Shown here: positions 1 through 8,533 of the stretch, one piece after another
How the letters are laid out: every line of letters begins with the position of its first letter
Position numbering within the stretch: position 1 is the first letter of the stretch
NCBI RefSeq assembly: GCF_042682915.1
Contig: NZ_JBHUIW010000023.1
Location: 36,316 to 100,315, forward strand
DNA: 64,000 bases
Direction: 5' to 3'
Source of the DNA: Rhodoplanes azumiensis
GTDB lineage: Bacteria; Pseudomonadota; Alphaproteobacteria; Rhizobiales; Xanthobacteraceae
Translations under genes and position numbers: made by a program
Notes under the pieces: model-generated
What the model was told of the DNA's origin: nothing
Database searches by the model: none
The model's input: the letters and a program-made list of their open reading frames with translations, nothing else

Positions 1-196
1 CCAGCACGAGCCGCCGCCGGCTGTCCACCGCGGTCGCCTCGATCACGCCGAGCCGGGCTTGGCGGCCGCGCGCCGAGGCGGCGCCGAGCCCGCCGGCGCC
101 GAACCGCCGCACCAGCCACGCGACGCCGCCGATCAAGGCGAGGACGATCACGAAGGCGATGAAGAACTTCGCGGGAAGCGGCATGTCGCCGACCAT
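1..196 (-). CDS. fliO: Flagellar biosynthesis protein FliO-like, partial (window edge)
   Basis: Only the N-terminal 65 codons are in the window; the gene runs off the left edge. The protein starts MVGDMPLPAKFFIAFVIVLA, has one strong membrane segment at about residues 9-26, and continues into a basic, Gly/Ala-rich cytoplasmic part ending ATAVDSRRRLVL. This layout (short N-terminus, one helix, then a small beta domain with an RRLVL-like strand) is that of FliO, which helps assemble the FliPQR export gate. It is divergent from flgB-flhB, as is common in Rhizobiales. A second in-frame ATG lies four codons further in. The family call rests on layout and context, since most of the protein is missing. 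Confidence 0.6.
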   Translation of the reverse strand, partial: MVGDMPLPAKFFIAFVIVLALIGGVAWLVRRFGAGGLGAASARGRQARLGVIEATAVDSRRRLVL

Positions 197-391
197 GGCC
201 GTTAATCCTTTCTCCGCTCCTCGCCGCGCGTGCCGAGCCGATTCGTCGAAGCGTTAACGATGACGGCAAAAGCTGCCGCCCCGGATGTCGACGATTCCTT
301 AACACGAAAGCGCAGGGGAGCCCACCCGATACGCATCATCTACGGTTTTCCGGACCGGCAGAACGTGGCGATCCGATGGCGCCGCGCCGGA

Positions 392-408
392 TTAACGGGT
401 CGTTAACC
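392..408. promoter_or_regulatory. CtrA-type box upstream of flgB
   Basis: TTAA at 392-395, exactly seven bases, then TTAACC at 403-408: a full match to the alphaproteobacterial CtrA consensus TTAA-N7-TTAAC. It lies 61 bp before the chosen flgB start in the 272-bp divergent gap with fliO. Single TTAAC half sites also occur at 254-258 and 299-303. In Caulobacter and relatives CtrA activates early flagellar operons. CctA control here is inferred from the match and position. Confidence 0.65.
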
Positions 409-468
409 ATAAGCCCGGCAATGTTTGCCGGGTGGTGGACTCAGGTGTCCTCCCGACGGCAGGCGACC

Positions 469-855
469 ATGGCGATCTCCGACATCCCGATCTTCTCGAT
501 GCTGCGCACCAAGATGCAATGGCACCAGGAGCGCCAGCGCCTGCTCGCCGAGAACGTGTCGAACGCCGACACGCCCAAGTTCAGGCCGCGCGACCTCGAG
601 CCCCTGTCGTTCGATCGTGCGCCGCCGCCGCCGGTCCGGCTGGCCCAGACCGCCCCCGGGCACATCGCGGCCCTGCCGGGCACCACGCATTTCCGCGACA
701 AGCCGGAGAATTTCGCGGTCCGGCCGGGCGGCAACGCCGTCCATCTCGAGGACGAGATGCTGAAGGTGGCGAGCAACCAGATGGACTACCAGGCGGCGAC
801 GCAGCTCTATTCCCGCAGCCTCGCGCTGCTCAAGGCCGCGGTCGGCAAGGGCTGA
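469..855 (+). CDS. flgB: Flagellar basal-body rod protein FlgB
   Basis: Proximal rod subunit of the flagellar basal body, exported through the flagellar type III apparatus. The 128-residue product has the FlgB signature near its N-terminus (LLAENVSNADTPKFRPRDL) and the rod-protein C-terminal helix MDYQAATQLYSRSLALLKAA. The frame is open back to 376, but the ATG at 469 gives the usual FlgB length and the usual short N-terminus before the first helix. First gene of a co-directional run with flgC, fliE, fliQ, fliR and flhB, preceded by a CtrA-type box. Confidence 0.95.
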   Translation: MAISDIPIFSMLRTKMQWHQERQRLLAENVSNADTPKFRPRDLEPLSFDRAPPPPVRLAQTAPGHIAALPGTTHFRDKPENFAVRPGGNAVHLEDEMLKVASNQMDYQAATQLYSRSLALLKAAVGKG

Positions 856-893
856 TCGTGACGTCCGTGGACCGTGACGAGTGAGGTGATGCC

Positions 894-1304
894 ATGGATT
901 TCGTCAAGTCGCTCGCCATCGCGGCGTCCGGCCTGCGGGCCCAGGCCGGCCGGATGAAGGTGCTGTCGGAGAATATCGCCAACGCCGATTCGACCGCGCA
1001 GAAGCCCGGCGGCGATCCCTATCGGCGCCGCATCCCGACCTTCCGGTCCGAACTCGATCGCGAGCTCGACGCCCGCACGGTCCAGCTCGGCCCGACCCGT
1101 CCCGACCAGAGCAACTTCCGCACCAAGTACGAGCCCGGCCACCCCATGGCCGACGCCAACGGCAACGTGCGCTATCCGAACGTCAACTCGATCGTCGAGA
1201 TGACCGACATGCGCGAGGCCCAGCGCTCCTACGAGGCCAACGTGAACGTGATCGGCGCGACGCGCCGGATGATCCAGCGCACGCTCGATATTCTGCGCGC
1301 CTGA
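894..1304 (+). CDS. flgC: Flagellar basal-body rod protein FlgC
   Basis: Second proximal rod protein, 136 residues, the usual length. The flagellar rod N-terminal motif is clear (SLAIAASGLRAQAGRMKVLS followed by ENIANADST), as is the conserved middle YPNVNSIVEMTDMREAQRSY and the C-terminal helix of rod/hook proteins. It starts 38 bp after flgB and is followed 17 bp later by fliE, so the three rod-junction proteins are made together. Confidence 0.96.
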   Translation: MDFVKSLAIAASGLRAQAGRMKVLSENIANADSTAQKPGGDPYRRRIPTFRSELDRELDARTVQLGPTRPDQSNFRTKYEPGHPMADANGNVRYPNVNSIVEMTDMREAQRSYEANVNVIGATRRMIQRTLDILRA

Positions 1305-1321
1305 ACCAGAGGGGAAGACAG

Positions 1322-1642
1322 ATGGCCATTCCGGGCATCGCCGCAAACGCCTATGCGACCACGGCCCGTCTCGGCTCGCCGGGTGCCGGACTGAGCAAGA
1401 CCATCGGCGACGTCGCCGGGGGCAAGCAGGACTTCGGCGCGATGCTGCGCGACGCCGTGCAGGACATCGCCGCCGCCGGTCACAAGGCGGACGTGAACAG
1501 CCACGCGCTCGCCAACGGCAAGGCCAACATCGTCGACGTGGTCACGGCCGTCGCCGAGACCGAGACGGCGATCGCGAGCCTCGTGTCGGTGCGCGACAAG
1601 GTCATCCAGGCCTACGAAGAGATCATGCGGATGACGATCTGA
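1322..1642 (+). CDS. fliE: Flagellar hook-basal body complex protein FliE
   Basis: FliE joins the MS ring to the rod. The 106-residue product has an Ala/Gly-rich variable N-terminus and the conserved C-terminal half: DFGAMLRDAVQDI, then a helix with VVTAVAETETAIASLVSVRD and the terminal VIQAYEEIMRMTI, which matches the FliE ending (YQEIMRM-x-I). It follows flgC by 17 bp with an AGGGGAAGA ribosome binding site. Confidence 0.95.
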   Translation: MAIPGIAANAYATTARLGSPGAGLSKTIGDVAGGKQDFGAMLRDAVQDIAAAGHKADVNSHALANGKANIVDVVTAVAETETAIASLVSVRDKVIQAYEEIMRMTI

Positions 1643-1703
1643 CCATGCGGCGGCGCACGGGGGGACGGGACGTGGTGCGGGCGGGACGCGAAGGGGGAGC
1701 GGG

Positions 1704-1967
1704 ATGACCGGACCGGAGGTCGTCGACGTCGCGCGCGACTCGATCGTCACGCTCGTCCTGGTGGCGAGCCCGCTGATGCTGGTCGGCCTGGTGGTCGGCG
1801 TGGTCGTCTCGCTGTTCCAGGCGCTGACCCAGATTCAGGAGGCGACACTCGTCTTCGTTCCGAAGATACTCGCGATGTTCGCCGCCATGATTCTCGCGCT
1901 GCCGTTCATGGCGGATCAGCTCTACGGCCACATGATGCGGCTGGCGACGCGGATTTCGGGCGGCTGA
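1704..1967 (+). CDS. fliQ: Flagellar export gate protein FliQ
   Basis: Small inner-membrane component of the FliPQR gate, 87 residues, the usual size. Two membrane helices are visible: about residues 14-40 (IVTLVLVASPLMLVGLVVGV) and 52-72 (ILAMFAAMILALPFMADQLY). The motif LFQALTQIQEATLVFVPKI between them is the FliQ/SpaQ/HrcS signature. It starts 61 bp after fliE with a strong GGGGGAGCGGG site just upstream. Confidence 0.96.
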   Translation: MTGPEVVDVARDSIVTLVLVASPLMLVGLVVGVVVSLFQALTQIQEATLVFVPKILAMFAAMILALPFMADQLYGHMMRLATRISGG

Positions 1968-2045
1968 GCCGGCCGGGGGCACGGCACCCGGCCGCGAAGG
2001 CGCCGGACAGGCACGCCCGAAACGGCACGCCCAGGAGGGGCGGGG

Positions 2046-2816
2046 ATGCGCATCGACCTCTCGTTCCTGCCCCCCCTCGCGGTCGCCTTCATGCTCATGT
2101 TCGCCCGCACCGGCACCATGATCATGCTGCTGCCGGGGTTCGGCGAGCGCAGCGTGCCGGTGCGCATGCGGCTGACCGCGGCGCTCGTCCTCGCGGCCGT
2201 GGTGATGCCGCTCTATCGCGACGCCTACCAGATCGACCTCAAGAGCTTCGGTCCGGTGGTCCGGATGCTGTTCAGCGAGCTCGCCGTCGGCTTCCTGCTC
2301 GGCATGACGGCGCGGCTGTGCATCTCGGCCCTGCAGGTGACCGGCTCGATCGTCGCCCAGCAGCTCGGCTTCGGCTTCGTCTCGACGATCGACCCGACGC
2401 AGGGCCAGCAGGGCGTCATCGTCGCGAACTTCCTCACGCTCCTCGGCATCGTGCTGATCTTCGCCACCGACACCCACCACCTCGCGATCGCGGCGCTGGC
2501 CGACAGCTACGTGCTGTTCCGCCCCGGCGAGGTGCCGGCGACCGGCGACATGGCGGCGCTCGCCGCCAAGCTGGTCGGCGGCGCGTTCCTGATCGGCGTC
2601 CAGATCTCGGCGCCGTTCCTGGTCTTCGGCATCCTGTTCAATGTCGGGCTCGGCGTCCTGTCGCGGCTGATGCCGCAGATGCAGGTGTTCTTCGTCGCGA
2701 TGCCGCTGTCGATCTTCGGCGGCCTGTTGATCTTCGCCTTCGTCATCGCCGCCATGATGGCGACGTTCCTGGGGTTCTTCGAGGGCGTGATGCACGACAT
2801 CGCGCCGCGTGGCTGA
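2046..2816 (+). CDS. fliR: Flagellar export gate protein FliR
   Basis: Inner-membrane export gate protein, 256 residues, with several hydrophobic helices. Conserved FliR features are LMFARTGTMIMLLPGFGERS near the N-terminus, STIDPTQGQQG at about residue 117-127 and a C-terminal run of helices after RLMPQMQVFFVAMPLSI. It lies 78 bp after fliQ and 15 bp before flhB. In Salmonella FliR works directly with FlhB; the tight spacing fits that. Confidence 0.95.
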   Translation: MRIDLSFLPPLAVAFMLMFARTGTMIMLLPGFGERSVPVRMRLTAALVLAAVVMPLYRDAYQIDLKSFGPVVRMLFSELAVGFLLGMTARLCISALQVTGSIVAQQLGFGFVSTIDPTQGQQGVIVANFLTLLGIVLIFATDTHHLAIAALADSYVLFRPGEVPATGDMAALAAKLVGGAFLIGVQISAPFLVFGILFNVGLGVLSRLMPQMQVFFVAMPLSIFGGLLIFAFVIAAMMATFLGFFEGVMHDIAPRG

Positions 2817-2831
2817 GGACGACGCTCCGCC

Positions 2832-3899
2832 ATGGCCGAAGAGCAGGACAAGTCGGACAAGACAGAAGACCCGACACAACGACGCCTCGACGAAGCCCTC
2901 AAGCGCGGCGACGTCGTCAAGAGCCAGGAGGTCTCGACCTGGTTCGTCATCGGCGGCGGCACCCTGGCGCTCACCATGTTCGCCGGCTCGTCGGGCGCGT
3001 CGCTGACCAACACCATGAAGGGGCTGATCGCCAAGTCGTGGGCGATCCCGAGCGACGGCCGCATGCTGGTGCGGCTGACCGAGACCATCACGATCGAGGT
3101 GCTGGCCGCCATCGGCCTGCCGTTTCTCGTGCTCGTCGTCGCGGCGCTCGCGGGAACCGCCATCCAGCACCGGCTCGTGTGGACGACCGAGACGCTGTCC
3201 CCGAAGCTCTCGAAAATATCCCCGATCGCGGGCTTCAAGCGGTTGTTCTCGGCGCAGGCGCTGGCCAACTTCGTGAAAGGCCTGCTCAAGCTCGCGCTGG
3301 TCGGCACCGTCCTGGTCATGCTGCTGTGGCCCGAGCGCAACCTGCTCGAGTCCCTGGTGTCGACCGATCCGACCTCGATCCTGCCGGTGTCGATGACGCT
3401 GATGCTGAAGCTGCTCGGCAGCGTCGTCGCCATCATGGCGGTGATCGCCGCCGCCGACTACCTGTTCCAGTACCAGCAGTGGTACCAGCGTCAGAAAATG
3501 TCGCTGAAGGAGATCAAGGACGAGTTCAAGGAGACCGAGGGCGACCCCAAGATCAAGGCCAAGATCCGGCAGCTCCGGGTCAGTCGGATGCGCAAGCGCA
3601 TGATGGCGGCGGTGCCGGGCGCCACCGTGGTGATCACCAACCCGACCCACTACGCCGTCGCTCTCAAATACGAGCGCGGCATGAACGCGCCGGTCTGCCT
3701 CGCCAAGGGCACGGATCGCATCGCCCTCAAGATTCGCGAGGTCGCGACCGAGAACGCCGTCCCGATCGTCGAGAACCCGCCGCTCGCCCGCACCCTCTAC
3801 GCGACCGTCGAGATCGATCGCGAGATCCCGCCCGAGCACTACAAGGCGGTCGCCGAGGTCGTCGGCTACGTCATGCGGCTGAAGAAGGCGTGGCGGTAG
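2832..3899 (+). CDS. flhB: Flagellar type III export switch protein FlhB
   Basis: FlhB switches export substrate specificity from rod/hook to filament proteins. The 355-residue product starts MAEEQDKSDKTEDPTQRRLD, the typical acidic FlhB N-terminus, has four membrane segments to about residue 215, then the cytoplasmic domain. The autocleavage motif NPTH is at residues 270-273 (ITNPTHYAVALKYE), so cleavage between Asn270 and Pro271 is expected. PIVENPPLARTLY and the C-terminal YVMRLKKAWR are also family features. Last clearly flagellar gene of the operon. Confidence 0.97.
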   Translation: MAEEQDKSDKTEDPTQRRLDEALKRGDVVKSQEVSTWFVIGGGTLALTMFAGSSGASLTNTMKGLIAKSWAIPSDGRMLVRLTETITIEVLAAIGLPFLVLVVAALAGTAIQHRLVWTTETLSPKLSKISPIAGFKRLFSAQALANFVKGLLKLALVGTVLVMLLWPERNLLESLVSTDPTSILPVSMTLMLKLLGSVVAIMAVIAAADYLFQYQQWYQRQKMSLKEIKDEFKETEGDPKIKAKIRQLRVSRMRKRMMAAVPGATVVITNPTHYAVALKYERGMNAPVCLAKGTDRIALKIREVATENAVPIVENPPLARTLYATVEIDREIPPEHYKAVAEVVGYVMRLKKAWR

Positions 3900-4086
3900 G
3901 CGGTCGCGCCTGTCGCATCCGCGGCGCCGGCCGGCCGGGCCGCGCCGGTGCATGGTTGCGGGCCTTCTCCGCACGGGTCGGCCGTCGCCGGGCGGGGCGC
4001 GGCCCGGCGCCCCCGGGCGCCCTTGTTCGAAGCTGGGGACTCGGGCACAGATTGATTCGCGCGGCCGGGCGACGGAGCCGATATCG

Positions 4087-6654
4087 ATGACGACGCAGGA
4101 CCTGAGCAGGGGAGGCGGCGCGACCGGCGGAGGCTTGGACGTGTTCCCGGGCGGCGAGCGGCGTGGAAGCATCAGGTTCGTGCTGGTCATCGCGCTCGCG
4201 CTGATCGCCGCGGCCGCCGGCCTCCTGTTCCTCGGCCGGACCGAGGCGGAGCCCTATGTGCTCGGCCTGCTCGCCCTGCTCGGCATGATCGGCGTGTTCT
4301 CGCTGCTCGCCACCGCGACCGGCATCCTGCGCTTCGCCGGCGGCGCCGAGGCGAACCCGATGTTCCGTCGGGTGCTCGACGACGCCTTCGACGGCATCGT
4401 GGTCACCGACGCCAACGGGCGGGTCGTCTACGCCAACCCGGCCTACTGTCAGCTCGTCGACGCCACGGATCTCTCCGACGTGCGGCCGGTCGAGCGGGTG
4501 TTCATCGGCGATCCCGACGTGTCGGAGGCCGTCTACCGGCTCCTCAAGGCGGCCCGGGAGGGGCGGCGCCTGCAGGAGGAGGTGCGGGTCGCGGGCGTGC
4601 CCGGCGAGCCCGCCCGCTGGCTGCAGATGCGGGTCCGGCCGCTCGGCCGCAGCGGCGCCGACGCGCGCCTCACGGTGTGGACGGTCGCCGACGTGTCGCG
4701 CGAGCGCGAGCGCCAGGAGAACGTCTTCCAGGAGCTGCAGCACGCCATCGACTATCTCGACCATGCGCCGGCGGGCTTCTTCTCGATCGACGGCGCCGGC
4801 GCCGTCGGCTACATCAACGCGACGCTGGCCGAATGGCTCGACTACGACCTCGCCGAGGTCGGCTCCGGAGGGCTGCAGCTCGAGGACATCGTGCCGGCCA
4901 ACGGCGCCGCGCTGCTGACCGCCAGCGCCTCGCATCCCGGCGAGGTGAAGACCGACGTCGTCGACCTCGACCTCAAGACCCGCAGCGGCAAGAGCCTCCC
5001 GGTGCGGCTCTACCACAAGGTGGCGTTCGGGGCGGACGGCGCGCCGGGCGCGTCCCGCACCCTGGTGCTCAACCGCGCCCGCAACGAGGGCACCGATCCG
5101 CAGCGCGCCGCTGAGGTGCGGTTCATGCGGTTCTTCATCAACACCCCGATGTCGATCGCGACCGTCGACCGCGCCGGCCGCATCGCCCGCACCAACGGGC
5201 TGCTCGCCAAGCTCTTCCAGGATCTCGCCCCCGGCGACGGCCGGCCGGAGGGCCGCTCGATCCTCGACGTCGTCGCCGAGCGCGACCGGCTGGCGCTAGA
5301 GACGGCGATCGCCAAGGCGGCGCGCGGCCAGGGCGACATCCCGCCCGTCGAGGCGGCGCTGGCCGGCGCCGGCGAGCGCTGGGCGCGCTTCTGGGCGACC
5401 GCCGTCGAGGAGGAGGGCGACCAGGAGGCGGCGATCGTCTACGCGCTCGAGACCACCGAGCAGCGCGCCCTGCAGAAGCAGGTCGACCAGGCGCAGAAGA
5501 TGGACTCGGTCGGCAAGCTCGCCGGCGGCATCGCGCACGACTTCAACAACGTGCTCTCGGCCATCATGATGGCCACCGACTTCCTGCTCAACGCCCACAA
5601 GCCGACCGACCCGTCCTTCCAGGACATCATGCAGATCAAGCAGAACGCCAACCGGGCGGCCGCCTTGGTGCGGCAGCTCCTGGCGTTCTCGCGTCGCCAG
5701 ACACTGCGGCCGCAGGTGCTCGACCTGTCCGAGGCGCTGTCCGACATCTCGATGCTGCTGCGCCGGCTGATCGGCGAGAAGGTCGCCCTCGACGTCCGCC
5801 ACGGCCGCGACCTGTGGCCCGTGAAGGCGGATCTGTCGCAGTTCGAGCAGGTGATCGTGAACCTCGCCGTGAACGCGCGCGACGCCATGCCGGACGGTGG
5901 GCGCCTCACGCTGCGCACCCGCAACGCCGGCGAGGACGAGACGCGCCGCGCCGCCCACAAGGGCATGCCGGCCGGCGAGTACGTTCTGATCGAGGTGTCG
6001 GACACCGGCTCGGGCATCCCGCCCGAGATCATCGACCGAATCTTCGAGCCGTTCTTCTCCACCAAGGAGGTCGGCAAGGGCACCGGGCTCGGCCTCTCGA
6101 CGGTCTACGGCATCATCAAGCAGACCGGCGGCTACGTGTTCGTCGAGTCGGAGATGGGACGCGGCACCACGTTCCGCATCTACCTGCCGCGCCATGTGCC
6201 GACCCTGGAGGAGACCGAGGCGGCCGCCGCGTCGCTGGCGCCGGTCCAGGCGGCGACTCCCGAGCAGGCGCGCGCCGCCGACCATACCGGGCAGGGCACC
6301 ATCCTGCTGGTCGAGGACGAGGAGGGCCTGCGCGGCCTCAACGCGCGCGGTCTCTCCTCGCGCGGCTACACGGTGTGCGAGGCCGGCAACGGTCAGGAGG
6401 CGATCGAGCTGATCGACGCCGGCCAGAAGGTCGATCTCGTCGTCTCCGACGTGGTGATGCCCGAGATGGACGGCCCGACGCTCCTGAAGGAGTTGCGCAA
6501 GCGCGACCCGGAGCTGAAGATCATCTTCGTCTCGGGCTATGCCGAGGAGGCGTTCGCCAAGAACCTGCCCGAGGGCGGGCAGTTCGCCTTCCTGGCCAAG
6601 CCCTTCACCCTCAAGCAGCTGGTCGCCGCCGTGAAGGAGACGATGGGCGGGTGA
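4087..6654 (+). CDS. cckA: Hybrid sensor histidine kinase CckA
   Basis: Cell-cycle hybrid kinase that feeds phosphate through ChpT to CtrA in alphaproteobacteria. The 855-residue product has two N-terminal membrane helices (about residues 29-75), PAS-like domains from about 85 to 460, an H-box with GIAHDFNNVLSAI (phospho-acceptor His484), an ATPase domain with DTGSGIP at about 639 and GTGLGLSTVYGIIKQTGGYV, and a receiver domain with phospho-acceptor Asp788 (SDVVMPEMDGP). The MMATDFLL region after the H-box is typical of CckA rather than of generic hybrids. The frame is open to 3952, but the ATG at 4087 follows the non-coding FlhB/CckA junction and gives the usual N-terminus. It lies 187 bp after flhB, an arrangement seen in related Rhizobiales. 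Confidence 0.93.
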   Translation: MTTQDLSRGGGATGGGLDVFPGGERRGSIRFVLVIALALIAAAAGLLFLGRTEAEPYVLGLLALLGMIGVFSLLATATGILRFAGGAEANPMFRRVLDDAFDGIVVTDANGRVVYANPAYCQLVDATDLSDVRPVERVFIGDPDVSEAVYRLLKAAREGRRLQEEVRVAGVPGEPARWLQMRVRPLGRSGADARLTVWTVADVSRERERQENVFQELQHAIDYLDHAPAGFFSIDGAGAVGYINATLAEWLDYDLAEVGSGGLQLEDIVPANGAALLTASASHPGEVKTDVVDLDLKTRSGKSLPVRLYHKVAFGADGAPGASRTLVLNRARNEGTDPQRAAEVRFMRFFINTPMSIATVDRAGRIARTNGLLAKLFQDLAPGDGRPEGRSILDVVAERDRLALETAIAKAARGQGDIPPVEAALAGAGERWARFWATAVEEEGDQEAAIVYALETTEQRALQKQVDQAQKMDSVGKLAGGIAHDFNNVLSAIMMATDFLLNAHKPTDPSFQDIMQIKQNANRAAALVRQLLAFSRRQTLRPQVLDLSEALSDISMLLRRLIGEKVALDVRHGRDLWPVKADLSQFEQVIVNLAVNARDAMPDGGRLTLRTRNAGEDETRRAAHKGMPAGEYVLIEVSDTGSGIPPEIIDRIFEPFFSTKEVGKGTGLGLSTVYGIIKQTGGYVFVESEMGRGTTFRIYLPRHVPTLEETEAAAASLAPVQAATPEQARAADHTGQGTILLVEDEEGLRGLNARGLSSRGYTVCEAGNGQEAIELIDAGQKVDLVVSDVVMPEMDGPTLLKELRKRDPELKIIFVSGYAEEAFAKNLPEGGQFAFLAKPFTLKQLVAAVKETMGG

Positions 6655-6772
6655 CTGCGGCCGGAGGACGAGCGTCGCGACCCGTGGACCGGCTGGAGTG
6701 CAGCGACAGCCGGGACCGGCGTCACCGATGTCGCCGCGCTCCATCCGGACGACGACGTCAGGCCGACCGCAG

Positions 6773-6988
6773 ATGACCGCACCGCCGCCCCGCGACGACG
6801 ACGATGACGACGACGACGAGGGCGGCCGTCGCAGCACCAACATCATGCTGGTGGTCTTCTTTCTCGCCGTCGTCGCGGCCGGCTACTGGCTGGTCGAGGC
6901 GATGCTGGAGCAGCGCCGGGCCGACGATTGCGCCGCGCAAGGCCGCCGCAACTGCGGCGCCCCCGTGATCGTGCCGCCGGCGAGGTGA
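6773..6988 (+). CDS. Small acidic single-pass membrane protein, conserved in Rhizobiales
   Basis: A 71-residue protein of unknown function. It begins MTAPPPR, followed by an uninterrupted run of eight aspartates at residues 8-15, one membrane helix (NIMLVVFFLAVVAAGYWLVE, about 25-43) and a short C-terminal part with two cysteines (ADDCAAQGRRNC). The last 20 bases are nearly repeated (GTGATCGTGCCGCCGGC occurs twice across the stop, from 6966). Orientation is probably N-inside with the Cys pair in the periplasm, by the charge pattern. The frame is open to 6698; the ATG at 6773 is preferred because the protein then begins just before the acidic run. Confidence 0.6.
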   Translation: MTAPPPRDDDDDDDDEGGRRSTNIMLVVFFLAVVAAGYWLVEAMLEQRRADDCAAQGRRNCGAPVIVPPAR

Positions 6989-7076
6989 TCGTGCCGCCGG
7001 CAGGGTGAATCTCGACTGGCACGCGATGTGCTCCGACGGACCGGCACGGTGGAGCGAGGGCGTGGCGAAGCGCAGC

Positions 7077-7835
7077 ATGGCGAAGGACACGGAGACGAAG
7101 CCGACCAAGCGGCCGGGCGACCGGGCCGAGGCGATCTACCGGGCGCTGCGGCACGCCATCATCGAGCAGGCGCTGGAGCCCGGCGCCAAGCTGCCCGAGG
7201 ACGCCATCGGCGAGCGGTTCGGGGCGAGCCGCACCATCGTGCGCCACGCGCTCGGCCGGCTCGCCGCCGAGGGGTTGGTCGAGCTGCGCCGCAACCGCGG
7301 CGCCGCGGTCGCGACGCCCGGCTGGGACCAGGCCGGCGACCTGTTCGACATCCGGCTCGGGCTCGAGCGGCTGGTCGTCAATCGGCTCGCCGGACGCCTG
7401 ACGCCGGCCCAGGTCGCCGCGCTCGACGCCCATGTCGCCGAGGAGGAGGCCGCCCGCGGCACCGACGAGCGGCGCTCGATCCGCCTCGCCACCGAGTTCC
7501 ACATCGTGCTGGCCGAGATGACCGGCAGTGCCGTGCTGGTCCGCTATCTCTCCGAGGTGGCGCTGCGCTGCGGCCTGATCCTCGCCCTCTACGCGCGGCC
7601 GCACTCCTCCGAATGCGCCGTGAGCGAGCACCGCGCCGTCATCGCGGCGCTGGCGAAGGGCGACGCGGCCGCCGCCGTCGCCGTGATGGACCAGCATCTC
7701 GGCGCCGTGATGGACCGCGCCCTGATCGTCCCGCGTCCGCCCAAGGAGCGCGACATCGGGGCGATCCTCGCCCCCTACGCCGAGGACGCCGCGCCGGCCG
7801 GCGCGAAGCGCGCGCGGGCTGGACGGAAGCGGTGA
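7077..7835 (+). CDS. GntR-family regulator, FadR/FCD subfamily
   Basis: Transcription factor with an N-terminal winged helix (RAEAIYRALRHAIIEQALEP, then EDAIGERFGASRTIVRHALG) and an all-helical FCD effector domain from about residue 90 (DLFDIRLGLERLVVNRLAG, TEFHIVLAEMTGS, SEHRAVIAALAKGD). FCD proteins usually bind a small acid through His/Asp-held metal, and FHIVLA and SEHRAV are the expected ligand stretches. From the ATG at 7077 it is 252 residues, normal for FCD; GTG at 7062 and the open frame to 7005 are alternatives. It heads the accessory liv/amidohydrolase locus and is the obvious candidate regulator. Confidence 0.88.
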   Translation: MAKDTETKPTKRPGDRAEAIYRALRHAIIEQALEPGAKLPEDAIGERFGASRTIVRHALGRLAAEGLVELRRNRGAAVATPGWDQAGDLFDIRLGLERLVVNRLAGRLTPAQVAALDAHVAEEEAARGTDERRSIRLATEFHIVLAEMTGSAVLVRYLSEVALRCGLILALYARPHSSECAVSEHRAVIAALAKGDAAAAVAVMDQHLGAVMDRALIVPRPPKERDIGAILAPYAEDAAPAGAKRARAGRKR

Positions 7836-7865
7836 GGGGGGCGGCCGCGGCCCCGCACTCTGCTT

Positions 7866-7956
7866 CGTCATGCCCGCGCCTGTCGCGGGCATCCACGACC
7901 TTGCTGCGCCGGTCGAGTGGAAGGCGTGGATGGCCGGGACGAGCCCGGCCATGACG
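7866..7956. repeat. Intergenic palindromic repeat, family A copy 1
   Basis: A mosaic palindrome: CGTCATGCCCGCG...CGCGGGCATCCACG, a spacer, then CGTGGATGGCCGGGAC...CCGGCCATGACG. The ends are inverted copies (CGTCATG / CATGACG) and each arm is its own hairpin. Further copies are at 52559-52649 and, degraded, at 63881-63957, with a single arm at 62696-62722. This form is typical of alphaproteobacterial intergenic mosaic/REP-like elements. Here it separates the GntR gene from the convergent NTF2-like gene. Confidence 0.8.
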
Positions 7957-7993
7957 CCGATGGAGAGGCAGCGCGAGCTCGCCGCAGCGCGGC

Positions 7994-8431
7994 CTACGCC
8001 ACGATCCCGTTCTTGGTCAGCAGGCGCTCGGCCGAGTCGTTCCACACGTCCATCTGGACGATCTTGCCGCCGCGGACGACGAAGCGGTCGATGTAGCGGT
8101 TGCCCTCGAACGGCGTGCCGTCCGGCCACTCGCCGTAGAGATGGCCGAGATTGTAGCAGATGGTCTCGCCGGCGCCCGGCACCACGTCGGTGCGCAGCAT
8201 CCGCTTCTTCACCCATTTGTAGCGGCCGGCATTGAAGGCGGCGCTCTCGCGCGGGTGCGAGAACTGTCGCCCGCCCGTGAAGGTGATCACCAGATCGTCG
8301 GCGATGTAGGTCGCGGCCTTGACCGGATCCGGCACCATCGAGGCCTCCAGGAACGCCTCGACGATGGCGGCGGCGGCCTGCGTCTCGGACGGGCTGTCGA
8401 GCGGGGCGGGGGCGGAAGTCGCGACGGACAT
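7994..8431 (-). CDS. SnoaL/NTF2-like protein
   Basis: A 145-residue protein with the cone-shaped NTF2-like fold pattern: N-terminal helices (AAAIVEAFLEASMVPDPVKA), YIADDLVITFTGGRQFSHP, a long mid region, then paired strands ending GNRYIDRFVVRGGKIVQMDVWNDSAERL. Such proteins are small hydrolases, isomerases or binding proteins; no specific activity can be read. It is divergent from the livK-type gene across a 291-bp gap holding a candidate GntR operator, so it probably belongs to the same regulon. Confidence 0.75.
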   Translation of the reverse strand: MSVATSAPAPLDSPSETQAAAAIVEAFLEASMVPDPVKAATYIADDLVITFTGGRQFSHPRESAAFNAGRYKWVKKRMLRTDVVPGAGETICYNLGHLYGEWPDGTPFEGNRYIDRFVVRGGKIVQMDVWNDSAERLLTKNGIVA

Positions 8432-8533
8432 GGGATCCTCCGGCTGTCGTTCGAATCGATGATCGGGGCGAGGTCGGGAAGCTCGGAATGCATTTTCTCG
8501 GCCAGCCCGGCCGCGACCCGGCTCACGCGGAAT

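Noticed and set aside
1623..4190. Long minus-strand frame of 855 codons across fliQ-flhB
   Set aside because: It is the antisense shadow of the flagellar genes: His/Asp/Arg-rich with no domain, while the plus-strand genes are unmistakable.
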